Below are positions 26,912-35,713 of a stretch of DNA of 64,000 nucleotides, one piece after another. A model generated the notes under the pieces. The model ran no database searches. It saw nothing but the letters and a program-made list of their open reading frames with translations, and had not been told where the DNA came from. Position 1 is the stretch's first letter, and each line of letters opens with the position of its first letter. The DNA comes from Janthinobacterium agaricidamnosum NBRC 102515 = DSM 9628. GTDB lineage: Bacteria; Pseudomonadota; Gammaproteobacteria; Burkholderiales; Burkholderiaceae_D. Location of the stretch: positions 2,328,881-2,392,880 of the forward strand of contig NZ_HG322949.1 in NCBI RefSeq assembly GCF_000723165.1, read 5' to 3'. The position numbers and the translations under genes are program-made.

Positions 26912-27502
26912 TCAGGTATACATGATCGCCAGCGAGCCGAGGATCAGGCAGCAGGCGCCGATTTTCTGCAGCGGCAGGCGCAGCGCATGCAGGCGGGCCG
27001 CCAGCAGTATCAGCGCAGCGTGGTACAGCAGGCTGAGACACTCGAACAGGCCGCCCAGTATATAAAAGTCGAACAGCTGCGATACCGGTTCCTGGTCCAG
27101 CGCGAGCGGGAAAAACGCGGCGAAGAACAGCATTGGCCGGGGATGGCGCAAGGCGGTCAGCAGCGATAGCGCGAAATCGTCCGGCGCCGCTTCTTGCGGC
27201 GGCGTATCGGCGGCGCAGGCCGGCGAGTTGAGCAGGCACAGGCCGAGATACAGGATGTACAGGCCGACCGCGACCTTGAGCACTTCCAGCAGCAGCGGCC
27301 ATTCCAGCGCGATCAGCGTAAACAGCAGGCCCGAGCAAATGATCACGCTGATGTCGCCGACGGCGACGGCCAGCGCGGCACGCCATGCGCGGCGCCGCGA
27401 GTGCCTGGCCTGGGTCGCGATCGGTTGCCAGGGGGGGCCGGGCAGCAGGATGATCAGGCTGGCCGCGGCAATCAATACCGCCAGATGCGAAATGTCGTTC
27501 AT
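26912..27502 (-). CDS. LysE/RhtB family amino-acid exporter
   Basis: 196-residue inner-membrane protein with six hydrophobic segments. The LysE/RhtB family shows in the N-terminal LPGPPW (a variant of the LPGP motif), the loop rich in Arg (ARHSRRRAWRAAL), and the helix with LKVAVGLYILYLG. It probably exports an amino acid or derivative. ATG 27502 is the start nearest the first helix, with GAGGA about 11 nt upstream. It is divergent from a LysR gene, the usual arrangement for a regulated exporter. The motif after LPGP departs from the family, so substrate prediction is unsafe. Confidence 0.8.
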   Translation of the reverse strand: MNDISHLAVLIAAASLIILLPGPPWQPIATQARHSRRRAWRAALAVAVGDISVIICSGLLFTLIALEWPLLLEVLKVAVGLYILYLGLCLLNSPACAADTPPQEAAPDDFALSLLTALRHPRPMLFFAAFFPLALDQEPVSQLFDFYILGGLFECLSLLYHAALILLAARLHALRLPLQKIGACCLILGSLAIMYT

Positions 27503-27540
27503 AGTGCTGTTGTCCTCGGGTACTCTTATGTACAATTAAT

Positions 27541-27560
27541 GCATTCTTGTTCATGAATGC
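27541..27560. promoter_or_regulatory. Candidate LysR-type binding site
   Basis: GCATTC (27541-27546) and GAATGC (27555-27560) form an inverted repeat with an 8-bp spacer and contain a T-N11-A core. It sits in the gap between the exporter and the divergent LysR gene, close to the exporter start, where an inducible LysR site is expected. Confidence 0.45.
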
Positions 27561-27658
27561 CGCTTTTCGAATGCAGCGTATTTTCTAGCCTTGAATGAAT
27601 TGAATCAAACGAGAAATTTTGATCTTATGAGCAAGAAAAACTTATCCATGGGGTGGAC

Positions 27659-28588
27659 ATGAGTGCGCCGTTGCGGAATCTGTCGGCCTTGCGCAGCCTG
27701 TCCGGCCTGCTCGACTTCGAGTGCGCGGCGCGCTGGAGCAGTTTTAAATTGGCGGCGCAGGAATTGCACAAGACGCCGGCGGCGGTCAGCCAGCAAATCA
27801 GGCAATTGGAAGAGGAACTGGGCTTTGCGCTGTTCATCCGCCATCCGCGCCAGGTCAGCGTGACCGACAAGGGGCGCGAGCTGGCGTTCACCGTCAGCCG
27901 CATGCTGCGCGACTTGCAAGCCAAGGTCGAAGCGCTGCAGGGCGGCGGCGAGGAAAACACGCTGCGCATTTCCAGCACCCATTCCTTCGCCATCAAGTGG
28001 CTGGTGCCGCGCATGCCGGGTTTTACGCGGCTGTACCCGGAGCTCGATCTGCGCATCGATTCGAGCGACAGCCTGGCCAACCTGGAAGACGACAGCACCG
28101 ACGTGGCGATCCGCCACGGCCCGATCGACGACGGCGATCCGGCGCTGCTGTTCCGTGAACAATTGGTGGCGGTGTACAGCCCGGCGCTGCTGGCGCCGGG
28201 ACGCGGCGAACTGACGCTGGCCGACCTGGCCCATTTGCCGCTGCTGTACGAACAAAGCACCGAGGCATGGCTGCGTTTCCTGAACGTCAACCGGGTCGCC
28301 GCGGCCGGCCATGATTTTTCACGGCGCTTCAGCCATTCCGGCGTGCTGGCGCAATCGGCGGTGGCCGGGCAGGGCGTGGCGCTGTCAGGATATGCGGTGG
28401 TGTACGAGGATATCCTGCAGGGCCGCCTGAAACTGATCGCGGCCAACAGCTTGCCGCATGGCGGCGGTTATCGTTTCCTGGTCAATCCCGGCAAGCGCGG
28501 CATGCCGAAGATCGAACGCTTCCGCGCCTGGATGGTGGATGAAATGGCGCAGATGCGCGTGGCGCTGGAAGGCGGCGCATCGGCTTGA
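27659..28588 (+). CDS. LysR family transcriptional regulator (GcvA-like)
   Basis: 309 residues. An N-terminal winged HTH (LDFECAARWSSFKLAAQELHKT, PAAVSQQIRQLEEELG, FIRHPRQVSVTDKG) is followed by a substrate-binding domain with the SSDSLANLEDDSTDVAIRHG and VAGQGVALSGY segments characteristic of the GcvA subgroup. ATG 27659 is preferred to the GTG two codons earlier because of the GGGGTGG upstream. It probably controls the divergent LysE-type exporter. Confidence 0.88.
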   Translation: MSAPLRNLSALRSLSGLLDFECAARWSSFKLAAQELHKTPAAVSQQIRQLEEELGFALFIRHPRQVSVTDKGRELAFTVSRMLRDLQAKVEALQGGGEENTLRISSTHSFAIKWLVPRMPGFTRLYPELDLRIDSSDSLANLEDDSTDVAIRHGPIDDGDPALLFREQLVAVYSPALLAPGRGELTLADLAHLPLLYEQSTEAWLRFLNVNRVAAAGHDFSRRFSHSGVLAQSAVAGQGVALSGYAVVYEDILQGRLKLIAANSLPHGGGYRFLVNPGKRGMPKIERFRAWMVDEMAQMRVALEGGASA

Positions 28589-28592
28589 TGCC

Positions 28593-28612
28593 GCGGCAGG
28601 CCCGCTTTTTTT
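28593..28612 (+). terminator. Weak terminator-like hairpin after LysR gene
   Basis: A short GCGG/CCGC stem with a 5-nt loop is followed by seven T, five bases after the stop. The stem is short, so its strength is uncertain. Confidence 0.4.
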
Positions 28613-28649
28613 GCCGGGGGGGCGGGGATTCTCCGCCGGGGTAGATACC

Positions 28650-29327
28650 TCAGCCGGCCGCGCTGTCGCCATCGGCGCAGCATTTCTTGTACTTCTTGCC
28701 GCTGCCGCAGTGGCAAGGGTCGTTGCGGCCGGTTTTCGGCAGGTCGCGCAGCACGGTGGCGCCTGGCTGGTTTTGTTTCAGGTGGCGCTGGCGGGCCCAG
28801 GCCGCGTTGATGGCGATCACGGCGGGCACCACGCCATCCATCGCCGCTTCAGCCGCCGCGTCATCGAGTTCGCAGGCGGCGGCCAGGTGCCGGAACGGCG
28901 CCAGGTAGTGCGGGTGGCTGGCATGCAAGGCCGCCCACTGGGGCTGGTCCAGCGCCGTGCCCAGCAAAAAACCCGCGCACCAGGCCGGCACGCCCCATTC
29001 CGGGCCGCATGCGTAGATCGGCTCGAAGCTGTCCGGATCCTTTGCCAGCCATTCGACCATATAGGCGTGGTGGCGCCGCGCCAGCGCGCTGGCGCCTTGC
29101 GTGGCATCGCCCGCTTCCGGGGCCGCCGCGCCGGCGGCCTTGTCCCACATCCACGGCAGCCATTGTTCGGGCGCGATCGGATTCGGACTCAGGGCGACCG
29201 CGGTCAGCAAGCCTTCCAGCATCGACACATCCATGGCGCGGCCCGCCAGGGCGGGCGCGGCCAGCAGGGTGTCGAGTTCGGCGTATTCGTCGTCGGAGAG
29301 GGGCGTGGTGGCGGAGAGGCTGGACAT
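28650..29327 (-). CDS. UPF0149/YecA family protein with C-terminal SEC-C zinc motif
   Basis: 225 residues. The first about 190 residues are a helical UPF0149 (YgfB/YecA) domain, with [26 protein letters not shown] and a WCAGFLLG helix. The end is a SEC-C motif [18 protein letters not shown], which binds zinc as in SecA and YecA. YecA-type proteins are ribosome- and SecA-associated or of unknown role, so the function here is open. It is transcribed alone, convergent with the LysR gene. Confidence 0.85.
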   Translation of the reverse strand: MSSLSATTPLSDDEYAELDTLLAAPALAGRAMDVSMLEGLLTAVALSPNPIAPEQWLPWMWDKAAGAAAPEAGDATQGASALARRHHAYMVEWLAKDPDSFEPIYACGPEWGVPAWCAGFLLGTALDQPQWAALHASHPHYLAPFRHLAAACELDDAAAEAAMDGVVPAVIAINAAWARQRHLKQNQPGATVLRDLPKTGRNDPCHCGSGKKYKKCCADGDSAAG

Positions 29328-29397
29328 GGAAATCTTTGCTGTGGTTGATGGAGTGGCCGTTGGCGTGGCCGTTGGCGCTATTGTAGCGCCCGCGCAA

Positions 29398-29428
29398 TCA
29401 AAAACGGCGGCCCTGGGGCCGCCGTTTT
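29398..29428 (-). terminator. Rho-independent terminator after POT gene
   Basis: A perfect stem AAAACGGCGGCC/GGCCGCCGTTTT with a 4-nt loop lies 17 bp after the stop of the POT transporter. Read on the minus strand it ends in a run of T. It also shields the next gene's promoter. Confidence 0.93.
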
Positions 29429-29444
29429 ATCGCTTGCAAGCGGC

Positions 29445-30953
29445 TTATTTTACGCCGTGCATCAGTTTGGTGATCAACGGGGCGATCAGGAACAGCACCA
29501 CGCCCGCGCCCAGCAGCGACCAGAAGCCGAAGGTATAGCCGGACAGCGCCGACGTGACCGACATGCCGCTTTCGCCGCTGACGTGGCTGGCGAAAATCCC
29601 GGACAGGTTGTTGCCGATGCCGGTCGACAGGAACCAGCCGCCCATGCCCAGGCCAACCAGGCGGGTAGGCGCCAGTTTGGTAACCATCGACAAGCCGATC
29701 GGGGACAGGCACAGTTCGCCGATCGACTGGATCACGTAGACCAGGAACAGGGTCCAGAACGGGATCTTGTTGTGAGCGTCGAGCAGGTCCGACAGCGCGA
29801 AAATCAGCAGGCCGAAGGCGACTGCGTTGCCGATCAGGCCGAGGCCGAATTTGCGCGGGATCGACGGGTTCAGGTTGCGGCGGCCCAGCATGATCCACAC
29901 CGCGGCGACGACTGGCGCGAAAGCGATGATGGCGATCGAGTTGACGCTCTGGAAGTACGCGGTCGGGAAGATGGTGAAGCCCAGGTCGCGGTTGACGATG
30001 TTTTCAGCCAGGAAGGTGAACGAACTGCCTGCCTGTTCGAAGAACATCCAGAACAGGATGTTGAAGGCGAAGATCAGCAGCATGGCGATGACCTTGTCGC
30101 GCGCCACCTTGCCGTTCTTGATACCTTCGATCATCAGCATCAAGGCCAGGCCGATGAACAGCACGGTCAATACCGCTTGCAGTCTTTCCGCGCCGACGGC
30201 CAGCAGGAAGTACATCACCGGGATCACGAACAAGGCGCCGACAGCGACGTAGATGACGCGCGAGTAGCCTTGCGCTTGCGGCGCGGCGGCGCCGATGCCT
30301 TTCAGCGAACGGCGGCCGATGGCGAACCATACCAGGCTGACCAGCATGCCGAAGCCTGCCGAAATGAATACCATCTTGTATGAAGGCATGGATTCGGTGC
30401 CGAACACGGCTTCCGCCAGCAACTGGGTAGCGATCGGGGCCAGGAAGCCGCCGATATTGATGCCCATGTAGAAAATGGTGAAACCGCTGTCGCGGCGGGT
30501 ATCGGCCAGTTTGTACAGTTTGCCGACCATGGTCGAGATGTTCGGCTTGAACATGCCGTTGCCGACGATGATGGTCGCCAGGCCGAGCTTGAAGATGTCG
30601 GGATGCGGGATCGAGATCATGAACAGGCCGGCCGCCATGAACACGGCGCCGATCAGGATCGAGCGCTGATAGCCGATCACCCGGTCGGCGACATAGCCGC
30701 CGAACAGCGCGCCGGCATACACCAGCGCCAGGTAGGAACCGTAGGTCAGGTTGGCGACCGCCTGGCCGGAGGCATCGCCGCCATGGAACTGGGCCACGAT
30801 ATACAAGACCAGTGCCCAGCGTATCCCGTAAAACGCGAAGCGTTCCCAGAATTCGGCCATGAACAACATCCACAATGGGCTTGGGTGACCCATGATCTGC
30901 TTAAACTCCGGAATGACTGCTTCCGTGGTGGTAGGCGTAGTAGCACCGCTCAT
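29445..30953 (-). CDS. POT family proton-dependent oligopeptide (di/tripeptide) transporter
   Basis: 502-residue MFS-type symporter with about 14 helices. POT signatures are visible: the ExxERFxxY-type region EFWERFAFYGIRWALVLYI near the N-terminus, GGYVADRVIGYQRSI, the FYMGINIGGFLAP signature, and FFEQAGSSFTF in helix 7. It imports di- and tripeptides. It is divergent from ppnN with about 310 bp between them and ends at a strong terminator. Confidence 0.93.
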   Translation of the reverse strand: MSGATTPTTTEAVIPEFKQIMGHPSPLWMLFMAEFWERFAFYGIRWALVLYIVAQFHGGDASGQAVANLTYGSYLALVYAGALFGGYVADRVIGYQRSILIGAVFMAAGLFMISIPHPDIFKLGLATIIVGNGMFKPNISTMVGKLYKLADTRRDSGFTIFYMGINIGGFLAPIATQLLAEAVFGTESMPSYKMVFISAGFGMLVSLVWFAIGRRSLKGIGAAAPQAQGYSRVIYVAVGALFVIPVMYFLLAVGAERLQAVLTVLFIGLALMLMIEGIKNGKVARDKVIAMLLIFAFNILFWMFFEQAGSSFTFLAENIVNRDLGFTIFPTAYFQSVNSIAIIAFAPVVAAVWIMLGRRNLNPSIPRKFGLGLIGNAVAFGLLIFALSDLLDAHNKIPFWTLFLVYVIQSIGELCLSPIGLSMVTKLAPTRLVGLGMGGWFLSTGIGNNLSGIFASHVSGESGMSVTSALSGYTFGFWSLLGAGVVLFLIAPLITKLMHGVK

Positions 30954-31266
30954 GCGGTTTCTCCTGAAAAATTTTTATAGTCTGTCGATTAAAGAACCTA
31001 TGGAACCCTCCGGCGCGGCGGGCGATCTTGTGAATGACCGTAGGCGCTGAAATTCCAATAGGGACGCATTCTAATCTACAAATTGCCGCAGACGAAATTT
31101 TCGATGCATTGCTGACCACATTACCGTGCGCCCCACCGAAAATACGGCCGAAATATTACTGTTTAAATGACAATTTTGACGGGCTGGGCCCTAAAACTGC
31201 CGACTTGTCGTATATTGGCATTGCAACTCCAAACGGGCATCGATTTTTATTAAGGATTTTCGCACT
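30954..31266. other. Divergent promoter region of POT transporter and ppnN
   Basis: 313 bp without a gene. A TAAGGA ribosome site for ppnN lies at 31251-31256. No clear operator, repeat or structured RNA could be identified. Confidence 0.5.
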
Positions 31267-32637
31267 ATGGAACATGACGTTGTCGATACTCTGGTTTCAC
31301 CCGAGGGCCGCCTGGACGTGCTCTCCAAGACTGAAGTGAATAAATTGCTCGATACTAGCCAGGGCGGCTTGTACAACACCTTCCGCAATTGCGCATTGGC
31401 GGTACTCAATTGCGGCAGCACCATCGATGATGGCAAGGAATTGTTGGAGCGCTACGAATCCTTCGATATCAGCATCATCCAGCGCGAGCGCGGCATCAAG
31501 CTGGAGATCAAGGGCGCGCCGGCGATCGCTTTCGTCGACGGCAAGATGGTCAAGGGCATCCACGAACACTTGTTTGCCGTGCTGCGCGACATTATCTTTG
31601 TCAGCGATGAAGTCACCGGCAACCCGAAATTCGACTTGCACAGCACCGAAGGCGTGACCGACGCGGTCTTTCATATCTTGCGCAACGCCAATGTGCTGCA
31701 AACCCAGCTGAACCCGAACCTGGTGGTGTGCTGGGGCGGCCACTCGATCAACCGCGCCGAATACAATTATTCGAAGGAAGTCGGCTACCAGATGGGCTTG
31801 CGCGGCCTGGATATCTGCACCGGCTGCGGCCCGGGCGCGATGAAGGGCCCGATGAAGGGCGCCACCATCGGCCACGCCAAGCAGCGGCTGCACAATGGCC
31901 GCTACCTCGGCATCACCGAGCCGGGCATCATCGCCGCCGAATCGCCGAACCCGATCGTCAACGACCTGGTCATCATGCCGGACATCGAAAAGCGCCTGGA
32001 AGCGTTCGTGCGCGTCGGTCACGGCATCGTGGTCTTCCCGGGCGGCGCCGGCACCGCCGAAGAGATCCTGTACATCCTCGGCATTTTGCTGCACCCGGAC
32101 AATGCGCATATCCCGTTCCCGCTGATTTTCACCGGGCCGGAAACCTCGCGCGAATATTTTATCCAGATTAACCAGTTCATCAGCGACACGCTGGGACCGG
32201 AAGCGCTGCAGCGCTACAAGATCATCATCGACGATCCGGAACTGGTGGCGCGTGAAATGCAGGATGGCATCAAGCAAGTGCGCGAATTCCGCAAGGCCCA
32301 CAGCGACGCCTATTATTTCAACTGGCTGCTGAAGATCGACCAGGAATTCCAGAAGCCGTTCGCGCCTAACCATGACAACATGCGCAACCTGAGCCTGCAT
32401 AAAAACCAGGCCACGCATTTGCTGGCGGCCAATTTACGGCGCGCGTTTTCGGGCGTGGTGGCCGGTAACGTCAAGGATGAAGGTATCCGCGCGATCGAAA
32501 AGCACGGCCATTTCGAGATCCACGGCGACGCCGCGATCATGGGACCGATGGATGCGCTGCTGGCCTCGTTCGTCGCGCAGCACCGCATGAAACTGGCCGG
32601 CAAGGCGTACACGCCGTGCTACCGGGTGATCCAGTAA
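31267..32637 (+). CDS. ppnN: Pyrimidine/purine nucleotide 5'-monophosphate nucleosidase PpnN
   Basis: 456-residue LOG-type enzyme of the YgdH family that cleaves nucleoside monophosphates to base and ribose-5-phosphate; in E. coli it is stimulated by (p)ppGpp. The N-terminal block (SPEGRLDVLSKTEVNKLL, LYNTFRNCALAVLNCGS) is a close match to YgdH. The catalytic LOG core shows CTGCGPGAMKGPMKG and PGGAGTAEE. It ends at a bidirectional terminator shared with lysS. Confidence 0.93.
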   Translation: MEHDVVDTLVSPEGRLDVLSKTEVNKLLDTSQGGLYNTFRNCALAVLNCGSTIDDGKELLERYESFDISIIQRERGIKLEIKGAPAIAFVDGKMVKGIHEHLFAVLRDIIFVSDEVTGNPKFDLHSTEGVTDAVFHILRNANVLQTQLNPNLVVCWGGHSINRAEYNYSKEVGYQMGLRGLDICTGCGPGAMKGPMKGATIGHAKQRLHNGRYLGITEPGIIAAESPNPIVNDLVIMPDIEKRLEAFVRVGHGIVVFPGGAGTAEEILYILGILLHPDNAHIPFPLIFTGPETSREYFIQINQFISDTLGPEALQRYKIIIDDPELVAREMQDGIKQVREFRKAHSDAYYFNWLLKIDQEFQKPFAPNHDNMRNLSLHKNQATHLLAANLRRAFSGVVAGNVKDEGIRAIEKHGHFEIHGDAAIMGPMDALLASFVAQHRMKLAGKAYTPCYRVIQ

Positions 32638-32653
32638 TCTCGGTTCGCCGATG

Positions 32654-32694
32654 AAAAAAGCCTCCCGGTTCTGATCGAGCCGGGAGGCTTTTTT
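32654..32694. terminator. Bidirectional terminator between ppnN and lysS
   Basis: A perfect stem GCCTCCCGG/CCGGGAGGC with six A before and six T after can end transcripts from both convergent genes. Confidence 0.95.
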
Positions 32695-32719
32695 ACGTCG
32701 CTTCAGTTCGCCTTGCGGC

Positions 32720-34249
32720 TTACTCTTCGCGGCGCAGGTGCGGGAACAGCAGCACGTCGCGGATGTTCGGCGAGTCGGTGATGATCATCATCAAACGGTC
32801 GATGCCGATGCCGCAACCGCCGGCCGGCGGCATGCCGTATTCCAGCGCGCGGATGTAGTCGGCGTCGTAGAACATCGCCTCTTCATCGCCGGCGTCCTTG
32901 GCCGCCACTTGCGCCAGGAAGCGCGCCGACTGGTCTTCGGCGTCGTTCAACTCGGAGAAGCCGTTGGCGATTTCGCGGCCGACCATGAACAGTTCGAAGC
33001 GTTCGGTGATGCCGGCCACCGTGTCGGAGGCGCGCGCCAGCGGCGACACTTCGACCGGGTAGTCGATGATGTAGGTCGGTTCCCACAGCTGCGCCTCGGC
33101 GGTTTCTTCGAACAGCGCCAGTTGCAGCGCGCCCAGGCCGGCGCTGGCGAACGGCTTGACGCCGAACTTCTTCAATTCCGCCTTGATGAATTCGGCGTCT
33201 TGCAATTGCTCGTTGCTGTAGTGCGGAGCATATTTATTGATCGCGCCGACGATGGTCAGGCGGTGGAACGGCTTGGCCAGGTCCAGCTCGCGGCCGCCGT
33301 AGGTCAGCGTGGCGGTGCCGTGAGCGTCGATCGCGGCCTGGCGGATGACGGCTTCGGTGAAGTCCATCAGCCATTTGTAGTCGGTGTAGGCCGCGTAGAA
33401 TTCCATCATCGTGAATTCAGGATTGTGACGGATCGACACGCCTTCGTTGCGGAAGTTGCGGTTGATCTCGAACACGCGGTCGAAGCCGCCGACCACCAGG
33501 CGCTTCAGGTACAGCTCGGGCGCGATGCGCAGGAACATTTGCATGTCCAGCGCATTGTGGTGGGTGATGAAAGGCTTGGCCGCCGCGCCGCCGGGGATGG
33601 TGTGCAGCATCGGCGTTTCGACTTCCATGAAGTCATTCTTTTCCATGAAGCGGCGGATCGACGAAATCGCCGCGGTGCGCGCCTTGAAGGTGCGCCGCGT
33701 TTCTTCGCTCATGATCAGGTCGACGTAGCGCTGGCGGTACTTGGTTTCCTGGTCGGCCAGGCCGTGGAATTTGTCGGGCAGCGGACGCAGCGACTTGGTG
33801 ATCAGGCGCAGCTCGGTGACCTTGATGGTCAGTTCGTCGGTCTTGGTCTTGAACAGCGTGCCGGTCACGCCCAGGATGTCGCCCAGGTCGTAGTGGTGCA
33901 GCGCGGCCATCGCGGCTTCGCCGGTCAGGTCCAGCGTGGCGTAGATCTGGATGCGGCCGTCGGCTTTCGGGCCGGACGCGTCTTGCAGCGTGGCGAAGGC
34001 GGCTTTCTTGCCGGCTTCGCGTTTCAGCATCATGCGGCCGGCCAGCACCACGCTGACGGGCGCCGCTTCGAGTTCTTCGCGGGTCTTGGCGTCGTACTGC
34101 GCGTGCAGGTCGGCGGCCTTGTGTTCAGGACGGAAATCGTTAGGGAAGGCGACGCCTTGTTCGCGCAAGGCGGAGAGCTTGGCGCGGCGCTCGGCGATGA
34201 TTTTGTTTTCATCGGGTGCTGCGGCGTGTTCTTGGTTTTCCGTGGTCAT
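32720..34249 (-). CDS. lysS: Lysyl-tRNA synthetase, class II
   Basis: 509-residue class II aminoacyl-tRNA synthetase that charges tRNA-Lys. An N-terminal OB-fold anticodon domain is followed by motif 1 ([15 protein letters not shown]), motif 2 ([20 protein letters not shown]) and motif 3 ([11 protein letters not shown]). ATG 34249 (MTTENQEH) is preferred over the upstream in-frame 34279, as it has the common short acidic leader. It lies directly downstream of prfB, the same order as in E. coli, so it is probably co-transcribed. Confidence 0.96.
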   Translation of the reverse strand: MTTENQEHAAAPDENKIIAERRAKLSALREQGVAFPNDFRPEHKAADLHAQYDAKTREELEAAPVSVVLAGRMMLKREAGKKAAFATLQDASGPKADGRIQIYATLDLTGEAAMAALHHYDLGDILGVTGTLFKTKTDELTIKVTELRLITKSLRPLPDKFHGLADQETKYRQRYVDLIMSEETRRTFKARTAAISSIRRFMEKNDFMEVETPMLHTIPGGAAAKPFITHHNALDMQMFLRIAPELYLKRLVVGGFDRVFEINRNFRNEGVSIRHNPEFTMMEFYAAYTDYKWLMDFTEAVIRQAAIDAHGTATLTYGGRELDLAKPFHRLTIVGAINKYAPHYSNEQLQDAEFIKAELKKFGVKPFASAGLGALQLALFEETAEAQLWEPTYIIDYPVEVSPLARASDTVAGITERFELFMVGREIANGFSELNDAEDQSARFLAQVAAKDAGDEEAMFYDADYIRALEYGMPPAGGCGIGIDRLMMIITDSPNIRDVLLFPHLRREE

Positions 34250-34354
34250 GATGGGGTCTGTCTTTGGTGATTGAATCAATTTTAATGCGCGCTTTGAAGG
34301 CGCAGTGTTAAAGCATGGCCGGCGCCGCGGCGAACAGCGCCCGGAGCAGATCTG

Positions 34355-35459
34355 TTACACGCCCTGTTTCAGCGAGGCGGAAATGAATTCGTCGATATCG
34401 CCGTCCAGCACGCCCTTGGTGTTGCCGGTTTCGAAACCGGTGCGCAAATCCTTGATGCGCGACTGGTCCAGCACGTAGGAACGGATCTGGTGGCCCCAGC
34501 CGACGTCGGTCTTCGAGTCTTCCAGCTTTTGCTGTTCGCTCATGCGCTTGCGCAGCTCATGTTCGTACAGTTTCGCTTTCAGCATTTCCATCGCTTCGGC
34601 GCGGTTGCGGTGCTGCGAACGGTCGTTCTGGCACTGCACCACGATGCCGGTCGGGGCGTGGGTCATGCGCACCGCGGAGTCGGTTTTATTGATGTGCTGG
34701 CCGCCGGCGCCGGAGGCGCGGTAGGTATCGACCCGGATATCGGCCGGGTTGACGTCGATCTCGATCGAATCGTCGACTTCCGGATAGACGAACAGGCTGG
34801 TGAACGAGGTATGGCGGCCGTTGGCCGAGTCGAACGGCGACTTGCGCACCAGGCGGTGGACCCCGGTTTCGGTGCGCAGGAAGCCATAGGCGTAATCGCC
34901 CTCGACCTTCAGCGTGGCGGTCTTGATGCCGGCGACTTCACCCTCGGACTGTTCCAGGATCTCGACCTTGAAGCCCTTGCGTTCGCAATAGCGCAGGTAT
35001 TGACGCAGCAGCATCGAGGCCCAGTCCTGGGCTTCGGTACCGCCGGCGCCGGCCTGGATATCGATGAAGCAGTTGTTGCCATCCATCGGATTGTTGAACA
35101 TGCGGCGGAATTCCATGCCTTCGATGACGCTGCGGATGTCTTCGACGTCGGTGATCAGCGCTTCCAGCGTGTCGTCGTCCTGCTCTTCGCGGGCCATGGC
35201 GAACAGGTCGCCCATGTCGCGCAGGTCGGCGTCGGCCTTGGTCAGCGTGAAAACCACGGCTTCCAGCGATTTTTTCTCTTTGCCCAGGTCCTGGGCGCGC
35301 TTCGGATCGTTCCAGACGGTAGGATCTTCCAGCTCTTCATTGACTTGCTCTAGTTTCTCCGACTTGACAGTGAAGTCAAAGATACCTCCGAAGTTCGGCT
35401 TCGCGGGTCGTCAGATCGGCGAGCAGGGCGGACAGGGAGTTGATACGTTCGGCTTCCAT
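34355..35459 (-). CDS. prfB: Peptide chain release factor 2 (programmed +1 frameshift)
   Basis: RF2 reads UGA and UAA stop codons. The gene is in two frames: 27 codons from ATG 35459 to an in-frame TGA at 35376-35378, then +1 into the frame running to 34355 (join 35459-35379 and 35377-34355), giving 367 residues, the family norm. The second frame contains the codon-recognition tripeptide SPF in RKSPFDS and the catalytic GGQ in [16 protein letters not shown]. It lies upstream of lysS. Starting the protein at an internal GTG near 35257, as a simple ORF call would, loses the N-terminal domain. Confidence 0.95.
35375..35390 (-). promoter_or_regulatory. RF2 autoregulatory +1 frameshift site
   Basis: On the minus strand the sequence reads CGGAGG TAT CTT TGA C. 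It has the Shine-Dalgarno-like CGGAGG three bases before the slippery CTT, and the poorly terminating TGA-C context. Low RF2 lets the ribosome slip from CTT to TTT and continue, so RF2 controls its own synthesis. Confidence 0.95.
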
Positions 35460-35713
35460 GATATTCTGGTCTTCTATGGTGAAATCAAACCCCGGATTAT
35501 ACGCGAGCGCGGGGCAATTCCGATGGCCGGCGCACGGATCAGGTGCAATCCAGTGCCTTAAACGGCGGATTTTGTTGTGCAAACGTCCAAATTTCCCGCC
35601 CAATTGCGGCGCCGGGCCGCGCGCCCGGCTTTCCGGGCGCTTGACCTGGCGCTTGATGGCGCGCGCCGGCCTGCCGTATGATGCTGTCGATATCGACTCT
35701 ACCGGACCTGACC

